Assembly: GCF_014652235.1 (NCBI RefSeq)
Contig: NZ_BMYK01000011.1
Span: 23,473-87,472 of the forward strand
Direction: 5' to 3'
From: Pseudorhodoferax aquiterrae
GTDB lineage: Bacteria > Pseudomonadota > Gammaproteobacteria > Burkholderiales > Burkholderiaceae_C
Length of the DNA stretch: 64,000 nucleotides
Shown here: positions 50,841 through 59,625 of the stretch, one piece after another
How positions within the stretch are numbered: the first letter of the stretch is position 1
How the letters are laid out: each line of letters opens with the position of its first letter
Translations under genes and position numbers: made by a program
The notes under the pieces: model-generated
What the model saw: only the letters and a program-made list of their open reading frames with translations
Told to the model about the DNA's origin: nothing
Database searches by the model: none

Positions 50841-51374
50841 TTGACCTGTTCCGCTTCTGTCCGTTCGCGCTGGCATGTGCGCCCCATGTCGGCCGCCGAC
50901 CTGCCCTGTGTGATGGCCATCCAGGCCGAGGCCTACGCCGCCGCCGACTTCGCACCCGAGCAACCCGCCGTCTTTCGTGACCGCATGGCGCTGGCGCCGG
51001 CCCTGTGCCTGGTGGCCTGCGATGCGGCCGGCGCCGTGCTCGGCTATCTGCTGTCCCACCCCTGGCTGGAGGCTGCGCCGCCAGCCCTGCACAGCGCGCT
51101 CGGCCGCTTGCCGGCGGCCGCCAGCTGCTGGTATCTGCACGACTGCGCCGTGGCCGCGCGGGCCCATGGCCAGGGCATGGCGGCCGTGCTGTACGCCCGG
51201 GCCCTGGCGCAGGCGCGCGCCCAGGGCCTGGTCCAGGGTGCCCTGGTGGCCGTGGGCGGCGCGGCAGGCTACTGGCGGCGGCTGGGCTACGCGACGCGCG
51301 ACCTGGGCGCAGGCCAGTCCAAGCTCGCGGCCTACGGCCCCGGCGCGGCTTACATGGTGCGCGCGCTGGACTAA
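50841..51374 (+). CDS. GNAT-family N-acetyltransferase
   Basis: About 177 residues. The first strand [15 protein letters not shown], the core [21 protein letters not shown] with the acetyl-CoA loop ([10 protein letters not shown]), and [11 protein letters not shown] define the fold. TTG 50841, GTG 50877 and ATG 50886 are in frame; the ATG would cut into the first strand, so an upstream start is preferred. Substrate unknown. Its stop overlaps the convergent chemoreceptor stop by two bases. Confidence 0.78.
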   Translation: MTCSASVRSRWHVRPMSAADLPCVMAIQAEAYAAADFAPEQPAVFRDRMALAPALCLVACDAAGAVLGYLLSHPWLEAAPPALHSALGRLPAAASCWYLHDCAVAARAHGQGMAAVLYARALAQARAQGLVQGALVAVGGAAGYWRRLGYATRDLGAGQSKLAAYGPGAAYMVRALD

Positions 51375-53008
51375 GCGGGCAGGGCGGCGGCCGCTGGCAG
51401 CGCGGGTGCCTGGCTGCGCCGTGGCGCCGCACTGACCGGCTGCAGGGCCGCCGCGGGCGCACTGGCCTGGAACACGCCGATCGCATCGAGCAGCTGGCGC
51501 GCCTGGGCGCGCAGGCCGCTCGCGGCCTCGCGCGCATGGCCCACCATCGCGGCGTTCTGCTGGGTCATCCGGTCGAGCTCCGTCACCGCCACGTTGACCT
51601 GGTCGATGCCCTGCGACTGCTCGCGGGCCGAGGCGCCGATCTCCTGGATCAGGTCGGCCACCTTGCCCACCTGCTGCACGATGTCCTGCATGGCCGCGCC
51701 CGCATCGCGCACCTGCTGGTTGCCGCTGTCCACCTGCTCGCTGCTGTTGTGGATGAGCTTGCCGACCTCCTTGGCCGCCTGGGCGCTGCGCTGGGCCAGC
51801 GCCCGCACCTCGGCCGCCACCACCGCGAAACCGCGGCCCTGCTCGCCCGCACGTGCCGCCTCCACCGCGGCATTGAGCGCCAGGATGTTGGTCTGGAACG
51901 CGATGCCGTCGATCACGCCGATGATGTCGCGGATCTTGCTGCTGGCCGCCGTGATGGCGTCCATGGTCTGCACCACCTGCCCGATCACGGCGCCGCCCTG
52001 GCGCGCGGCCGCGCTCGCGGTGCCGGCCAGGCCCACGGCCTGCGCCGCGGCGCTGGCGCTGGCCTTCACCGTGGCCGTCATCTGCTCCATCGAGGCCGCG
52101 GTCTGCTGCAGGCTGGAGGCCGCCTGTTCGGTGCGCGCGCTCAGGTCCTGGTTGTCACGCGAGATCCCCTGGCTGGCCTGCTCCACGCCCGCCACCTGCT
52201 GGCCCACGTCGTCCACCAGCGAGCGCAGGTTCAGCCCGGCCTGGTTGACGGCGCGCAGCACCATGCCGATCTCGTCGACGCGGTCCAGGTGCACGTTCTC
52301 GCCCGGGCTGCCGGAGGCCACGCACTGGGCCTGCTGCAGCACGCGCTGCAGCGGCCGGGCGATGCGCGCCTCCAGCCACAGCGTGGCGACGGCGCAGGCC
52401 AGGGCCACGGCTGCCGCGACGGCCTCCGGCGCCATTCCCAGACGGGGCAGCAGCGCGGCGCCGCCCACCGACACCAGCAGCACGAACAGCAAGGCAGCAC
52501 GCAGCCGCCAGCGCACGGGCATGGTCTGCGGCAGCGAGAGCCAGCGCAGCCAGCCGGTGCGCAAGACCAGGCCCTGGTGGAAGGCCCAGCCCCTGGCCTG
52601 GCCTGAACGGAAGCGCGCATACAGCGCCTCGGCCTGGGCCACCTCTTCGCGCCCGGGCTTGGTGCGCACCGACATGTAGCCCGTGGTCTGGCCGTTGCGC
52701 ACCACCGGCGTCACGTTGGCGCGCACCCAGTAGTGGTCGCCGTCCTTGCGCCGGTTCTTGACCAGGGCCGACCAGGAGCGGCCCGACTTGAGCGTGGCCC
52801 AGAGGTCGCCGAAGGCTTGCGGCGGCATGTCCGGATGCCGCACCAGGTTGTGCGGCTGGCCGATCAGCTCGTCCTGGTCGAAGCCGCTGGCCTGCACGAA
52901 CGCGGCATTGGCGTAGGTGACGTAGCTCTGCAGATCCGTGGTGGACAACAGGGTGGCGTCGTCCGGAAAGATGTACTCCTTCTGCGTCACCGGAAGATTG
53001 CTGCGCAT
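51371..53008 (-). CDS. methyl-accepting chemotaxis protein with PAS sensor (Aer-like)
   Basis: 545 residues. An N-terminal PAS domain (about 15-125, [35 protein letters not shown]) resembles the energy sensor Aer. Two hydrophobic helices (about 165-185 and 193-210) with a short turn follow, then HAMP and the signalling hairpin with [20 protein letters not shown]. No NWETF-type tail pentapeptide. The Ala/Pro-rich tail is low complexity. ATG 53008 has CAGGAG upstream. It is alone; no che genes are nearby. Confidence 0.92.
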   Translation of the reverse strand: MRSNLPVTQKEYIFPDDATLLSTTDLQSYVTYANAAFVQASGFDQDELIGQPHNLVRHPDMPPQAFGDLWATLKSGRSWSALVKNRRKDGDHYWVRANVTPVVRNGQTTGYMSVRTKPGREEVAQAEALYARFRSGQARGWAFHQGLVLRTGWLRWLSLPQTMPVRWRLRAALLFVLLVSVGGAALLPRLGMAPEAVAAAVALACAVATLWLEARIARPLQRVLQQAQCVASGSPGENVHLDRVDEIGMVLRAVNQAGLNLRSLVDDVGQQVAGVEQASQGISRDNQDLSARTEQAASSLQQTAASMEQMTATVKASASAAAQAVGLAGTASAAARQGGAVIGQVVQTMDAITAASSKIRDIIGVIDGIAFQTNILALNAAVEAARAGEQGRGFAVVAAEVRALAQRSAQAAKEVGKLIHNSSEQVDSGNQQVRDAGAAMQDIVQQVGKVADLIQEIGASAREQSQGIDQVNVAVTELDRMTQQNAAMVGHAREAASGLRAQARQLLDAIGVFQASAPAAALQPVSAAPRRSQAPALPAAAALPA

Positions 53009-53122
53009 CGATCGCTCCTGTCGTTCGCAAGAGTGCGCAGTATGCAAATCGAAGATCAACGATGGTCGTGTGCTGGTACTCCGTGCGACGAACGCCGTGC
53101 GCAGGCCGACAAGCGGGTGCGG

Positions 53123-54034
53123 TCAGGCAGCTCCGCCGGCCGGCCGCGGCGGCAAGTGCATCAGCGCCTGCCCCATGCGCACGCGCGCCCCACTGGCAAT
53201 GCCGTCGGCCAGCGCGAAGCCTCTGGGTGCGAACACGATGATGGTCGAGCCATGCTCGAACCAGCCCATCTCCTGTCCCTTGGCGAAGTGCTCGGCGCAG
53301 TCCACCGGCTGGCTGCCCAGCGTGCGCAGGTGCAGCAGCGTGTCCATGAAGTGCAGCCGGATGCTGGCCACGAGGATGGCCGCCACGGGCACCAGCGCAA
53401 TCGGATGGCCGCTGGCCAGCCGCATGCGCAGCACGGCGCGCTCGTTGCGGCAGAACAGCCGCTCGATGCGGCGGAGCGCGATGGGGTTGACGTTCCAGGT
53501 GTCGCCCGAGAGGTAGGTCAAGCGCTCCACCGTCCCCTCGTGCGGCGCATGGAAGCGGTGGTACATGGCCGAGGTCAGCCGCAGCGTCACGTACTGGCCG
53601 CCGTGCCAGGGGCGGGCCGCTTCCGCGTCGCCGAACAGCTCGCCGATTTCGTACGGGAAGCCCTTGGCCTGGAACACGCGCGTGCCGTCCACCGTGCCGC
53701 AGGCGCCGACGATGCCGTCGCAGGGGCTGGCCAACACACCGGGGTCCATGGCCACGGGGCGCGCACCGGGCTTCAAGGCGCGCGTGAACATGGCGTGCAG
53801 GCTCTTGAAGCGCTGCTCCTGCGCGTCCGACAGGTCGATCTCGGTGCAGGCGCGCCACACCGCGATCGAGGCGGCGCGGACCAGCGGGTTCTCGATCTGG
53901 CTGAACCAGCCCATGAAGCGCGTGAGCGCGAGCCGCGGCACGCGGTTGGTCAGCAGGAAGTTGAGGTCCTCCTGCAGCAGCAGGCGGTCGCGCAGGCGGG
54001 CGAGGGCGGATGGGGTGGCGGTGGTCTGCGTCAT
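53123..54034 (-). CDS. psd: phosphatidylserine decarboxylase
   Basis: 303 residues. Motifs include ASPCDGIVGACG, KGFPYEIGELFGD, RLTSAMYHRFHAPHEGTVE and the self-cleavage site WFEHGSTIIVFAP, where the Gly-Ser bond gives the pyruvoyl cofactor. The usual LGST is HGST here, which keeps the Gly-Ser pair. It produces phosphatidylethanolamine, the main phospholipid and the substrate PlcP would attack. No pssA is adjacent. Start codons are only 26 bp from the divergent aminotransferase. Confidence 0.9.
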   Translation of the reverse strand: MTQTTATPSALARLRDRLLLQEDLNFLLTNRVPRLALTRFMGWFSQIENPLVRAASIAVWRACTEIDLSDAQEQRFKSLHAMFTRALKPGARPVAMDPGVLASPCDGIVGACGTVDGTRVFQAKGFPYEIGELFGDAEAARPWHGGQYVTLRLTSAMYHRFHAPHEGTVERLTYLSGDTWNVNPIALRRIERLFCRNERAVLRMRLASGHPIALVPVAAILVASIRLHFMDTLLHLRTLGSQPVDCAEHFAKGQEMGWFEHGSTIIVFAPRGFALADGIASGARVRMGQALMHLPPRPAGGAA

Positions 54035-54060
54035 CGTGTTGACAAATGAAGGGGTTACCA

Positions 54061-55731
54061 ATGGGGGATCGCCATTTCCACGACCCCATGAACGAACTCA
54101 CTTTTCTCGGCGGCTTCGGCGCCGCGGCCGTGCTGGCGCTGCTGCCGGCAGCAGGGCAACGCCTGGCCCTGTCGCGCGCCAAACACCGCTCGCTGGCCGG
54201 CCACTCCAAGCTGTCGCGCCGCGTCGCGCGCCGGCTGCCGTTCTACGATTTCGGGCCCGAGCGCTTCTTCGCCTCGGACGGCGCACCGGCCGCCGTCGCC
54301 GCGCAGCGCGAGGCCGGCATGGCGCGGCTCGCGGCCCTGTTCGCCCAGCGCTTTCCGAAGACGCTGGCCATGACCGAGGCCGCGCGCGAAGGCATCGCCG
54401 ACCTGCAGTTCACGAGCCGCTACCGCGTGCCCTTCCAGTACAGCCGCGTGCTGCGCGAGAGCCTCAAGATGGGCGCCTTCGTCCAATCCAGCCAGGGTGT
54501 GCAGATCACCGACCTGGACGGCAACGTCTTCTACGACCTGGCCGGCTCCTACGGCGTGAACCTGTTCGGCCAGGACTTCTACAAGTCCTGCATCGCCGAG
54601 GGCAGCGCGCGCGTGCAGGACCTGGGCCCGGTGCTCGGCAGCTACCACCCGGCCGTGCTGGACAACGTGCGCACGCTGCGCCGCATCTCGGGCAAGGACG
54701 AGGTGTCCTTCCACATGTCCGGCACCGAGGCCGTGATGCAGGCGGTGCGGCTGGCGCGCTACCATACGCGGCGCACGCACATCGTGCGCTTCTGCGGTGC
54801 CTACCACGGCTGGTGGGACGACGTGCAGCCCGGCATCGGCAACCCGGTCCCCGCCGAACGCACCTACACGCTGCGCGACATGGACGCGCGCACGCTGCGC
54901 GTTCTGAAGAGCCGGCGCGACATCGCCTGCGTGCTCGTCAACCCGCTGCAGGCCCTGCACCCGAACGCCAACGCGCCCTCGGACTCGGCCCTGGTTGCCG
55001 CCCGGCCCGCGCCGGCCTTCGACCGTGCGGCCTACACCGCGTGGCTGCAGCAGCTGCGCGAAGTCTGTACCGCGCGCGGCATCGTGCTGATCTTCGACGA
55101 GGTGTTCCTGGGCTTTCGCCTGGCGCCCGGCGGCGCGCAGGAATACTTCGGCGTGCAGGCCGACATGGTCACCTACGGCAAGACCCTGGGCGGCGGCCTG
55201 CCGGTGGGCGTGGTCTGCGGCCCGCACCGGCTCATGCAGCGCTGGCGCGAGGACAAGCCGGCCGACATCTGCTTCGCACGCGGCACCTTCAATGCGCACC
55301 CCTACGTGATGGGCGCCATGCAGGTGTTTCTCGAGCGGCTGCAAGCGCCCGCGGTGCAGGCCCTGTACGAGAACCTGGACGCCACCTGGGAAGGCCGCGC
55401 CGCGCAGCTCAACGGCCTGCTCGAAGACGCGGGTCTGCCGGTGCGCGTGGGCGCCATGTCCACGGTCTGGGCCGTGGGCTTCACGCAGGCCTCGCGCTAC
55501 CACTGGATGCTGCCCTACTACCTGCGTGCGCAGGGCCTGGCGCTGAGCTGGGTCGGCACGGGCCGGTTGATCTTCAGCCTGAACTACGGCGATACCGAGT
55601 TCGCCGAGGTGGCGCGCCGCTTCGTGGCCGGTTGCCAGGCCATGCAGGCCGATGGCTGGTGGTGGCAGGACGCGGGCTTGACGAAGAAGGCGATCCAACG
55701 CCGCATCCTGCGGGAGATGTTGGGGCGCTGA
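54061..55731 (+). CDS. class III PLP aminotransferase with N-terminal hydrophobic segment
   Basis: About 556 residues. After a short lead is a hydrophobic helix (ELTFLGGFGAAAVLALLP), then a basic region and a glutamate-1-semialdehyde-aminotransferase-like domain: FHMSGTEAVMQAVRLARYHT, RFCGAYHGWWDD, LIFDEVFLGFR, and PLP Lys in VTYGKTLGGGLPVG. The helix would tether it to the membrane. ATG 54061 has AAGGGG upstream; ATG 54088 (MNELTFLGG) may be the family start. Divergent pairing with psd suggests an amino-group reaction in lipid or envelope metabolism, but the substrate is unknown. Confidence 0.85.
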   Translation: MGDRHFHDPMNELTFLGGFGAAAVLALLPAAGQRLALSRAKHRSLAGHSKLSRRVARRLPFYDFGPERFFASDGAPAAVAAQREAGMARLAALFAQRFPKTLAMTEAAREGIADLQFTSRYRVPFQYSRVLRESLKMGAFVQSSQGVQITDLDGNVFYDLAGSYGVNLFGQDFYKSCIAEGSARVQDLGPVLGSYHPAVLDNVRTLRRISGKDEVSFHMSGTEAVMQAVRLARYHTRRTHIVRFCGAYHGWWDDVQPGIGNPVPAERTYTLRDMDARTLRVLKSRRDIACVLVNPLQALHPNANAPSDSALVAARPAPAFDRAAYTAWLQQLREVCTARGIVLIFDEVFLGFRLAPGGAQEYFGVQADMVTYGKTLGGGLPVGVVCGPHRLMQRWREDKPADICFARGTFNAHPYVMGAMQVFLERLQAPAVQALYENLDATWEGRAAQLNGLLEDAGLPVRVGAMSTVWAVGFTQASRYHWMLPYYLRAQGLALSWVGTGRLIFSLNYGDTEFAEVARRFVAGCQAMQADGWWWQDAGLTKKAIQRRILREMLGR

Positions 55732-55746
55732 ACTGCGGGGGCCTGC

Positions 55747-56352
55747 TCAGCGGGCCACGTCGTGCATCGGATCGATCAGCTCGCCGCGCATCAGCGCGAA
55801 CGGGCTCTTCCAGTACAGCTTGATGTCGTGGAAGGGGTCGGTCAGGATCTTGGTGGCCCAGGCCAGGCCGGCCACCACGCCTTGCAGGAAGAACAGGTGC
55901 ACGGTGCGCATCAGCACGGCGGCCACGCCCAGCGCCAGCCAGGCCAGGCCGACATGGCGCAGCCAGCCTTCGGTCCCGGCGGCCGGCTCGACCAGTCCGA
56001 ACAGGTCGGGCTGCAGCCAGAGCAGCAGCGGCACGGCCACCCACAGCAGCATCAGCACCACCTTGCGGCGCAGGTTGTAGCCGACCTTGATCTCTTCCTT
56101 GTAGGCGTGCGTGGCCTGGTTCACATGGTCGTAGCCCTTGGGCTCGAAGAAGAAGTGGCCCGCCTGGCGGCTGGTCATGGCCACGGTCCAGGCCAGCAGG
56201 GCGGCCGCGGCCGGGTCGACGAACAGCAGCACGTAGCTGCACACGAAGGTGCAGGCCGACAGCAGGTGCAGGCTCTGGTTGATGCGGCTGTGGTGGTAGT
56301 AGCGGTGGTCGTCGTCGCGCTGGACCTGGACCGTCCGGAAGAAGTCGTGCAT
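55747..56352 (-). CDS. integral membrane protein of unknown function
   Basis: 201 residues. The N-terminus is cytoplasmic and charged (HRYYHHSRINQSLHLLSA), then about four hydrophobic helices (around 35-50, 55-70, 95-112, 135-165). HHSRINQSLH and RQAGHFFFEPKGYD are His-rich and would suit metal binding; the pattern recalls Mpo1-type membrane dioxygenases, but I cannot confirm it. ATG 56352 has GGGGGTG upstream. It converges on the aminotransferase gene and has PhoB-like heptamers upstream. Confidence 0.75.
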   Translation of the reverse strand: MHDFFRTVQVQRDDDHRYYHHSRINQSLHLLSACTFVCSYVLLFVDPAAAALLAWTVAMTSRQAGHFFFEPKGYDHVNQATHAYKEEIKVGYNLRRKVVLMLLWVAVPLLLWLQPDLFGLVEPAAGTEGWLRHVGLAWLALGVAAVLMRTVHLFFLQGVVAGLAWATKILTDPFHDIKLYWKSPFALMRGELIDPMHDVAR

Positions 56353-56394
56353 GGGCACCCCCGTTGTCATGTGGCGCGATCGTGACGACCGCGC

Positions 56395-56412
56395 ATGAAG
56401 CACTGATGACAG
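56395..56412 (-). promoter_or_regulatory. PhoB-box-like heptamers upstream of the membrane protein
   Basis: On the minus strand CTGTCAT (56406-56412), a perfect PhoB heptamer, is followed after 4 bases by GCTTCAT (56395-56401). A third repeat at the right step is poor (GGTCGTC), although TCGTCAC overlaps it out of register. Confidence 0.45.
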
Positions 56413-56422
56413 GGGGCCGCGC

Positions 56423-57016
56423 TCAGCGGCTGCGCGAACGCCGCTCGGCGCTGGCCGCGTCGGCGCAGGCGCCGGCCCACTGCGCGACCTGCTGCGCGCT
56501 GGCCGGGACCATGCCGAACAGCAGGCGGTAGATGATGGGAGCGACGAGCCGGTCCATCACGTCCTCCACCGTGGGCACGGCCTCGCCGCGTGCCGCACCG
56601 CGCTGCACCAGCACCGACACCACGCCGGCCGTGAACTGCGCGCACTGGCAGCTGCCGGCGGCCTCGCCGCGGCCGGCCGAGGCCACCACGTCGCGCAGCA
56701 TGGCCTGCCCGACCTCGGACGACATCTCCTCGTGGAACTGCTCGGCCCATGCCAGCAGGTCACCGCGGAAGCTGCCCGTGTCCGCCGGCTCGCCCTCGGG
56801 GCGCATGCGCGCGACCGAGACGTCGGCCATCAGCTCGGCCAGATCGCCCCAGCGCCGGTAGATGGTGGACGGCGTGACGCCCGCGCGTGCCGCGATCAGC
56901 GGCACGGTCAGCGCCTCGCGACCGTGCTGCTCGATCAGCTCGCGCGTGGCCTGGTGGACGGCGGCCTGCACGCGCGCGCTGCGCCCGCCGGGCCGAAGAG
57001 TGGGGCGTGGAGGCAT
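56423..57016 (-). CDS. TetR/AcrR-family repressor
   Basis: 197 residues. Helix-turn-helix region: VHQATRELIEQHGREALTV, then IAARAGVTPSTIYRRWGDLAELM. The C-terminal ligand domain has a SCQC motif and is typical in length. It is divergent from an MFS transporter gene with 89 bp between starts, the usual layout for a TetR repressor of an efflux pump. Confidence 0.93.
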   Translation of the reverse strand: MPPRPTLRPGGRSARVQAAVHQATRELIEQHGREALTVPLIAARAGVTPSTIYRRWGDLAELMADVSVARMRPEGEPADTGSFRGDLLAWAEQFHEEMSSEVGQAMLRDVVASAGRGEAAGSCQCAQFTAGVVSVLVQRGAARGEAVPTVEDVMDRLVAPIIYRLLFGMVPASAQQVAQWAGACADAASAERRSRSR

Positions 57017-57027
57017 GGAACGATCTT

Positions 57028-57094
57028 AACGCAAAGGGTTTGCTTTATGGGTCGGTCCGGTGCACAATGGCATAAACGCTATTTCTTTGCGTTT
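57028..57094. promoter_or_regulatory. divergent promoter and operator, TetR / MFS
   Basis: TTGCTT (57040-57045), a 17-base spacer and CACAAT (57063-57068) form a rightward promoter. AACGCAAAG (57028-57036) recurs as its complement CTTTGCGTT (57086-57094), and AAACGC (57074-57079) with GCGTTT (57089-57094) is an inverted repeat at the expected start of transcription. These are candidate TetR sites. Confidence 0.55.
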
Positions 57095-57105
57095 GGAAAG
57101 TTCGC

Positions 57106-58314
57106 ATGTCCATCCCGCATCCCGCCACGACGCCATCGCCGCGCCAACCCCTGGCGCCCCGCGCTGCGCTGTGGTGGACGGCCGCGATGATGGTCACCTT
57201 TCTGGCCGCGTCCAGCGCGCCGTCGCCGCTGTACGCGCTGTACCGCGAGGCCTGGGGCTTCTCGGCGTTCGTGCTGACCTGGGTGTTCGGCAGCTACGCG
57301 TTCGCGCTGCTGGCGGCCTTGCTGATGTTCGGCCGGCTGTCGGACCATCTGGGCCGGCGGCGCGTGATCGTCGGCGCACTGGTGCTGGAGTTCCTTTCCG
57401 TCGTGCTGTTCTGGCAGGCCGAGTCGGTGGCCTGGCTGTTGGCGGCCCGCATCCTGCAGGGCGTGGCCACGGGCATCGCCACGAGCGCGCTGAGTTCCAT
57501 GCTGCTCGACCTGAGCCCCCTGCGCGCCTCGGTGATGAACGGTGTCGCGCCGATGGTGGGCATGGCCCTGGGCGCCGTGGGCACGGCGGCGCTGGTGCAG
57601 TTCGCGCCGGCGCCCACGCGGCTGGTCTACGAAGTGCTGCTGGTGATGCTGGCCGTGCAGGTCGCGATGGCGCTGCGCCTGCCCGACACGGTGCCGCGCC
57701 GTGCCGGTGCCTGGGCCTCGCTGCGGCCGCAGATGGCGGTGCCGCCCGCGGCGCGCGGCGCCTTGCAGCGCCTGCTGCCGGCCAACACGGTGGGCTGGGC
57801 GCTGATGGGCTTCTTCCTGTCGCTGGGGCCGACGCTCGCGCGCCAGGTGACCGGCAATGCCGCCCCCCTCACAGGCGGTGCGCTGATCGCGGCCATGGTG
57901 TTGCCGGGAGCGCTGGCCAGCGTGGCCATGCAGCACCGGCCGGCTGCGCTGGCCCTGGCCTTCGGTGCCAACGGACTGACGCTGGGCATGGTGCTGGCGC
58001 TGGCCGGCGTGCACACGCATGCGCCGGTGGCGTTCTTCGCAGGCGCCCTGGTGGCCGGCTTCAGCATGGGCTGTAGCTTCAGCGGCGCGCTGCGCACGCT
58101 GGCGCCGCTGGCATCGCCGCAGCAGCGCGCCGGCCTCATGGCCAGCTTCTTCGTGTGCAGCTACCTCGCGTTCAGCATCCCGGCCCTGCTGGCAGGGCTC
58201 TCGACCGGCTGGTTCGGCCTGCACCAGACCGCGCTGGGCTACGGCGCGGCGCTGCTGGCGCTCGCGCTGGTGGCGGCACTCGGCACGCGTGCCCTGGTGG
58301 CCGCGAAGGCCTAA
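57106..58314 (+). CDS. major facilitator superfamily transporter
   Basis: 402 residues with 12 predicted hydrophobic segments. The loop 2-3 signature is FGRLSDHLGRRRVIVGA. Other cues are RILQGVATGIATSALSSMLL and the internal repeat beginning near LLPANTVGWALMGFFLS. Resembles drug- or metabolite-efflux MFS proteins. Likely repressed by the divergent TetR protein. Substrate unknown. Confidence 0.92.
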   Translation: MSIPHPATTPSPRQPLAPRAALWWTAAMMVTFLAASSAPSPLYALYREAWGFSAFVLTWVFGSYAFALLAALLMFGRLSDHLGRRRVIVGALVLEFLSVVLFWQAESVAWLLAARILQGVATGIATSALSSMLLDLSPLRASVMNGVAPMVGMALGAVGTAALVQFAPAPTRLVYEVLLVMLAVQVAMALRLPDTVPRRAGAWASLRPQMAVPPAARGALQRLLPANTVGWALMGFFLSLGPTLARQVTGNAAPLTGGALIAAMVLPGALASVAMQHRPAALALAFGANGLTLGMVLALAGVHTHAPVAFFAGALVAGFSMGCSFSGALRTLAPLASPQQRAGLMASFFVCSYLAFSIPALLAGLSTGWFGLHQTALGYGAALLALALVAALGTRALVAAKA

Positions 58315-58318
58315 CCCT

Positions 58319-58358
58319 GCGACACCGAACTGCCATGGCAGCGTCACGCCGCTGACTT
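58319..58358 (+). promoter_or_regulatory. tandem PhoB-box-like heptamers upstream of the glycosyltransferase pair
   Basis: Four heptamers at an 11-bp period: GCGACAC (58319-58325), CTGCCAT (58330-58336), GCGTCAC (58341-58347), CTGACTT (58352-58358). CTGCCAT and GCGTCAC are the same words seen upstream of olsB. The array ends 22 bp before the ATG. Confidence 0.6.
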
Positions 58359-58380
58359 GCGCGGCTCGCAGCATGGCGGC

Positions 58381-59625
58381 ATGCCGCACGCCGAGCCCAT
58401 CCCCATCATCGTGGACGAGTTCGCGCCGGCACGGCGTGCGCTGCGTCTGGCCTTCGTCACCGAAACCTACCCGCCCGAGGTCAACGGCGTGGCGGCCACC
58501 ATCGCCTGCGTGGTGCAGGGCCTGCGCGCGCGCGGCCACCAGGTGCAGCTGGTGCGCCCGCGCCAGGATGCCGCCGATGCGGCCGAAGCGCCCAGCGCCG
58601 AGGTGCTGATGCGCGGCCTGCCGATCCCGCGCTACCCGCACCTCAAGATGGGCCTGCCTGCGACGCGCGCACTGCAGCGGCTGTGGACGCTGGCGCGGCC
58701 CGACGTGGTGCACATCGTGACGGAGGGGCCGCTGGGCTGGTCGGCCTTGCAGGCCGCGCGCAAGCTGCGCCTGCCCGTGAGCTCGGACTTCCGCACCAAC
58801 TTCCATGCCTACGGCCAGCACTACGGCCTGGGCTGGCTGCACAAGCCGCTGATGGCCTACCTGCGCAAGTTCCACAACCGCTGCGACCTGACCATGGTGC
58901 CCACCGAGTCGCTGCGCCAGCAGCTCGCGGCCCAGGGCCTGGAGCGCCTGCGCGTGGTGGCGCGCGGCGTGGACGCCCAGCGCTTCGACCCGGCGCGCCG
59001 CAGCACCGCGCTGCGCGCGCAGTGGGGCGCAGGCCCCGACACGCCCGTGGTGCTGCACGTGGGCCGGCTCGCGCCCGAGAAGAACCTCGGCCTGCTGCTG
59101 CAGGCCGTGCAGGCCATGCGCCGCATCGACCCGCGCGTGCGCCTGGTCATGGTGGGCGACGGGCCGCTGCGTGCCGAACTGGAACGCAGCTGCGCGGGCC
59201 AGGGCGTGGTGTTCGCCGGCGCGCGGCGCGACGACGACCTGGCCACGCACTACGCCTCGGGCGACATCTTCCTGTTCCCGAGCGTGACCGAGACCTTCGG
59301 CAACGTGACACCCGAGGCCATGGCCAGCGGCCTGGCGGTGCTGGCCTACGGCTACGCGGCGGCGGCCCAGCTCGTCACCGAGGGCGAGAGCGGCCTGCTG
59401 GCGCCCCTGGAGCAGCCGGCGCAGTTCATCGCCCAGGCCGAGCGGCTGGCGCGCGACCGGGCCCTCGTGCAGCGGCTGCGGCTGCAGGCGCGTGCCGCCG
59501 CCGTGGCGCTGGCCTGGCCGCAGATCGTGGGCGAGCTCGAATCGACCTTCGAGGCCCTGGCGCGCCAGGGCCAGTCCGGCGTGCGCGCGGCGACCGCCGC
59601 GCGTGCCGTGGCCGGCCTGCCATGA
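58381..59625 (+). CDS. GT4-family glycosyltransferase (probable diacylglycerol glycosyltransferase)
   Basis: 414 residues of the GT-B fold. The N-terminal acceptor domain has FVTETYPPEVNGVAATI, and the C-terminal donor domain has VVLHVGRLAPEKNLGLLLQA and the EX7E element in FPSVTETFGNVTPEAMASG. The family includes MgtA/Agt enzymes that put a sugar on lipids. It overlaps the next gene, an MGDG-synthase-like transferase, by 4 bp. A PhoB-box-like array precedes it, which would suit glycolipid synthesis in low phosphate. The sugar donor is not known. TTG 58357 is an alternative start. Confidence 0.85.
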   Translation: MPHAEPIPIIVDEFAPARRALRLAFVTETYPPEVNGVAATIACVVQGLRARGHQVQLVRPRQDAADAAEAPSAEVLMRGLPIPRYPHLKMGLPATRALQRLWTLARPDVVHIVTEGPLGWSALQAARKLRLPVSSDFRTNFHAYGQHYGLGWLHKPLMAYLRKFHNRCDLTMVPTESLRQQLAAQGLERLRVVARGVDAQRFDPARRSTALRAQWGAGPDTPVVLHVGRLAPEKNLGLLLQAVQAMRRIDPRVRLVMVGDGPLRAELERSCAGQGVVFAGARRDDDLATHYASGDIFLFPSVTETFGNVTPEAMASGLAVLAYGYAAAAQLVTEGESGLLAPLEQPAQFIAQAERLARDRALVQRLRLQARAAAVALAWPQIVGELESTFEALARQGQSGVRAATAARAVAGLP

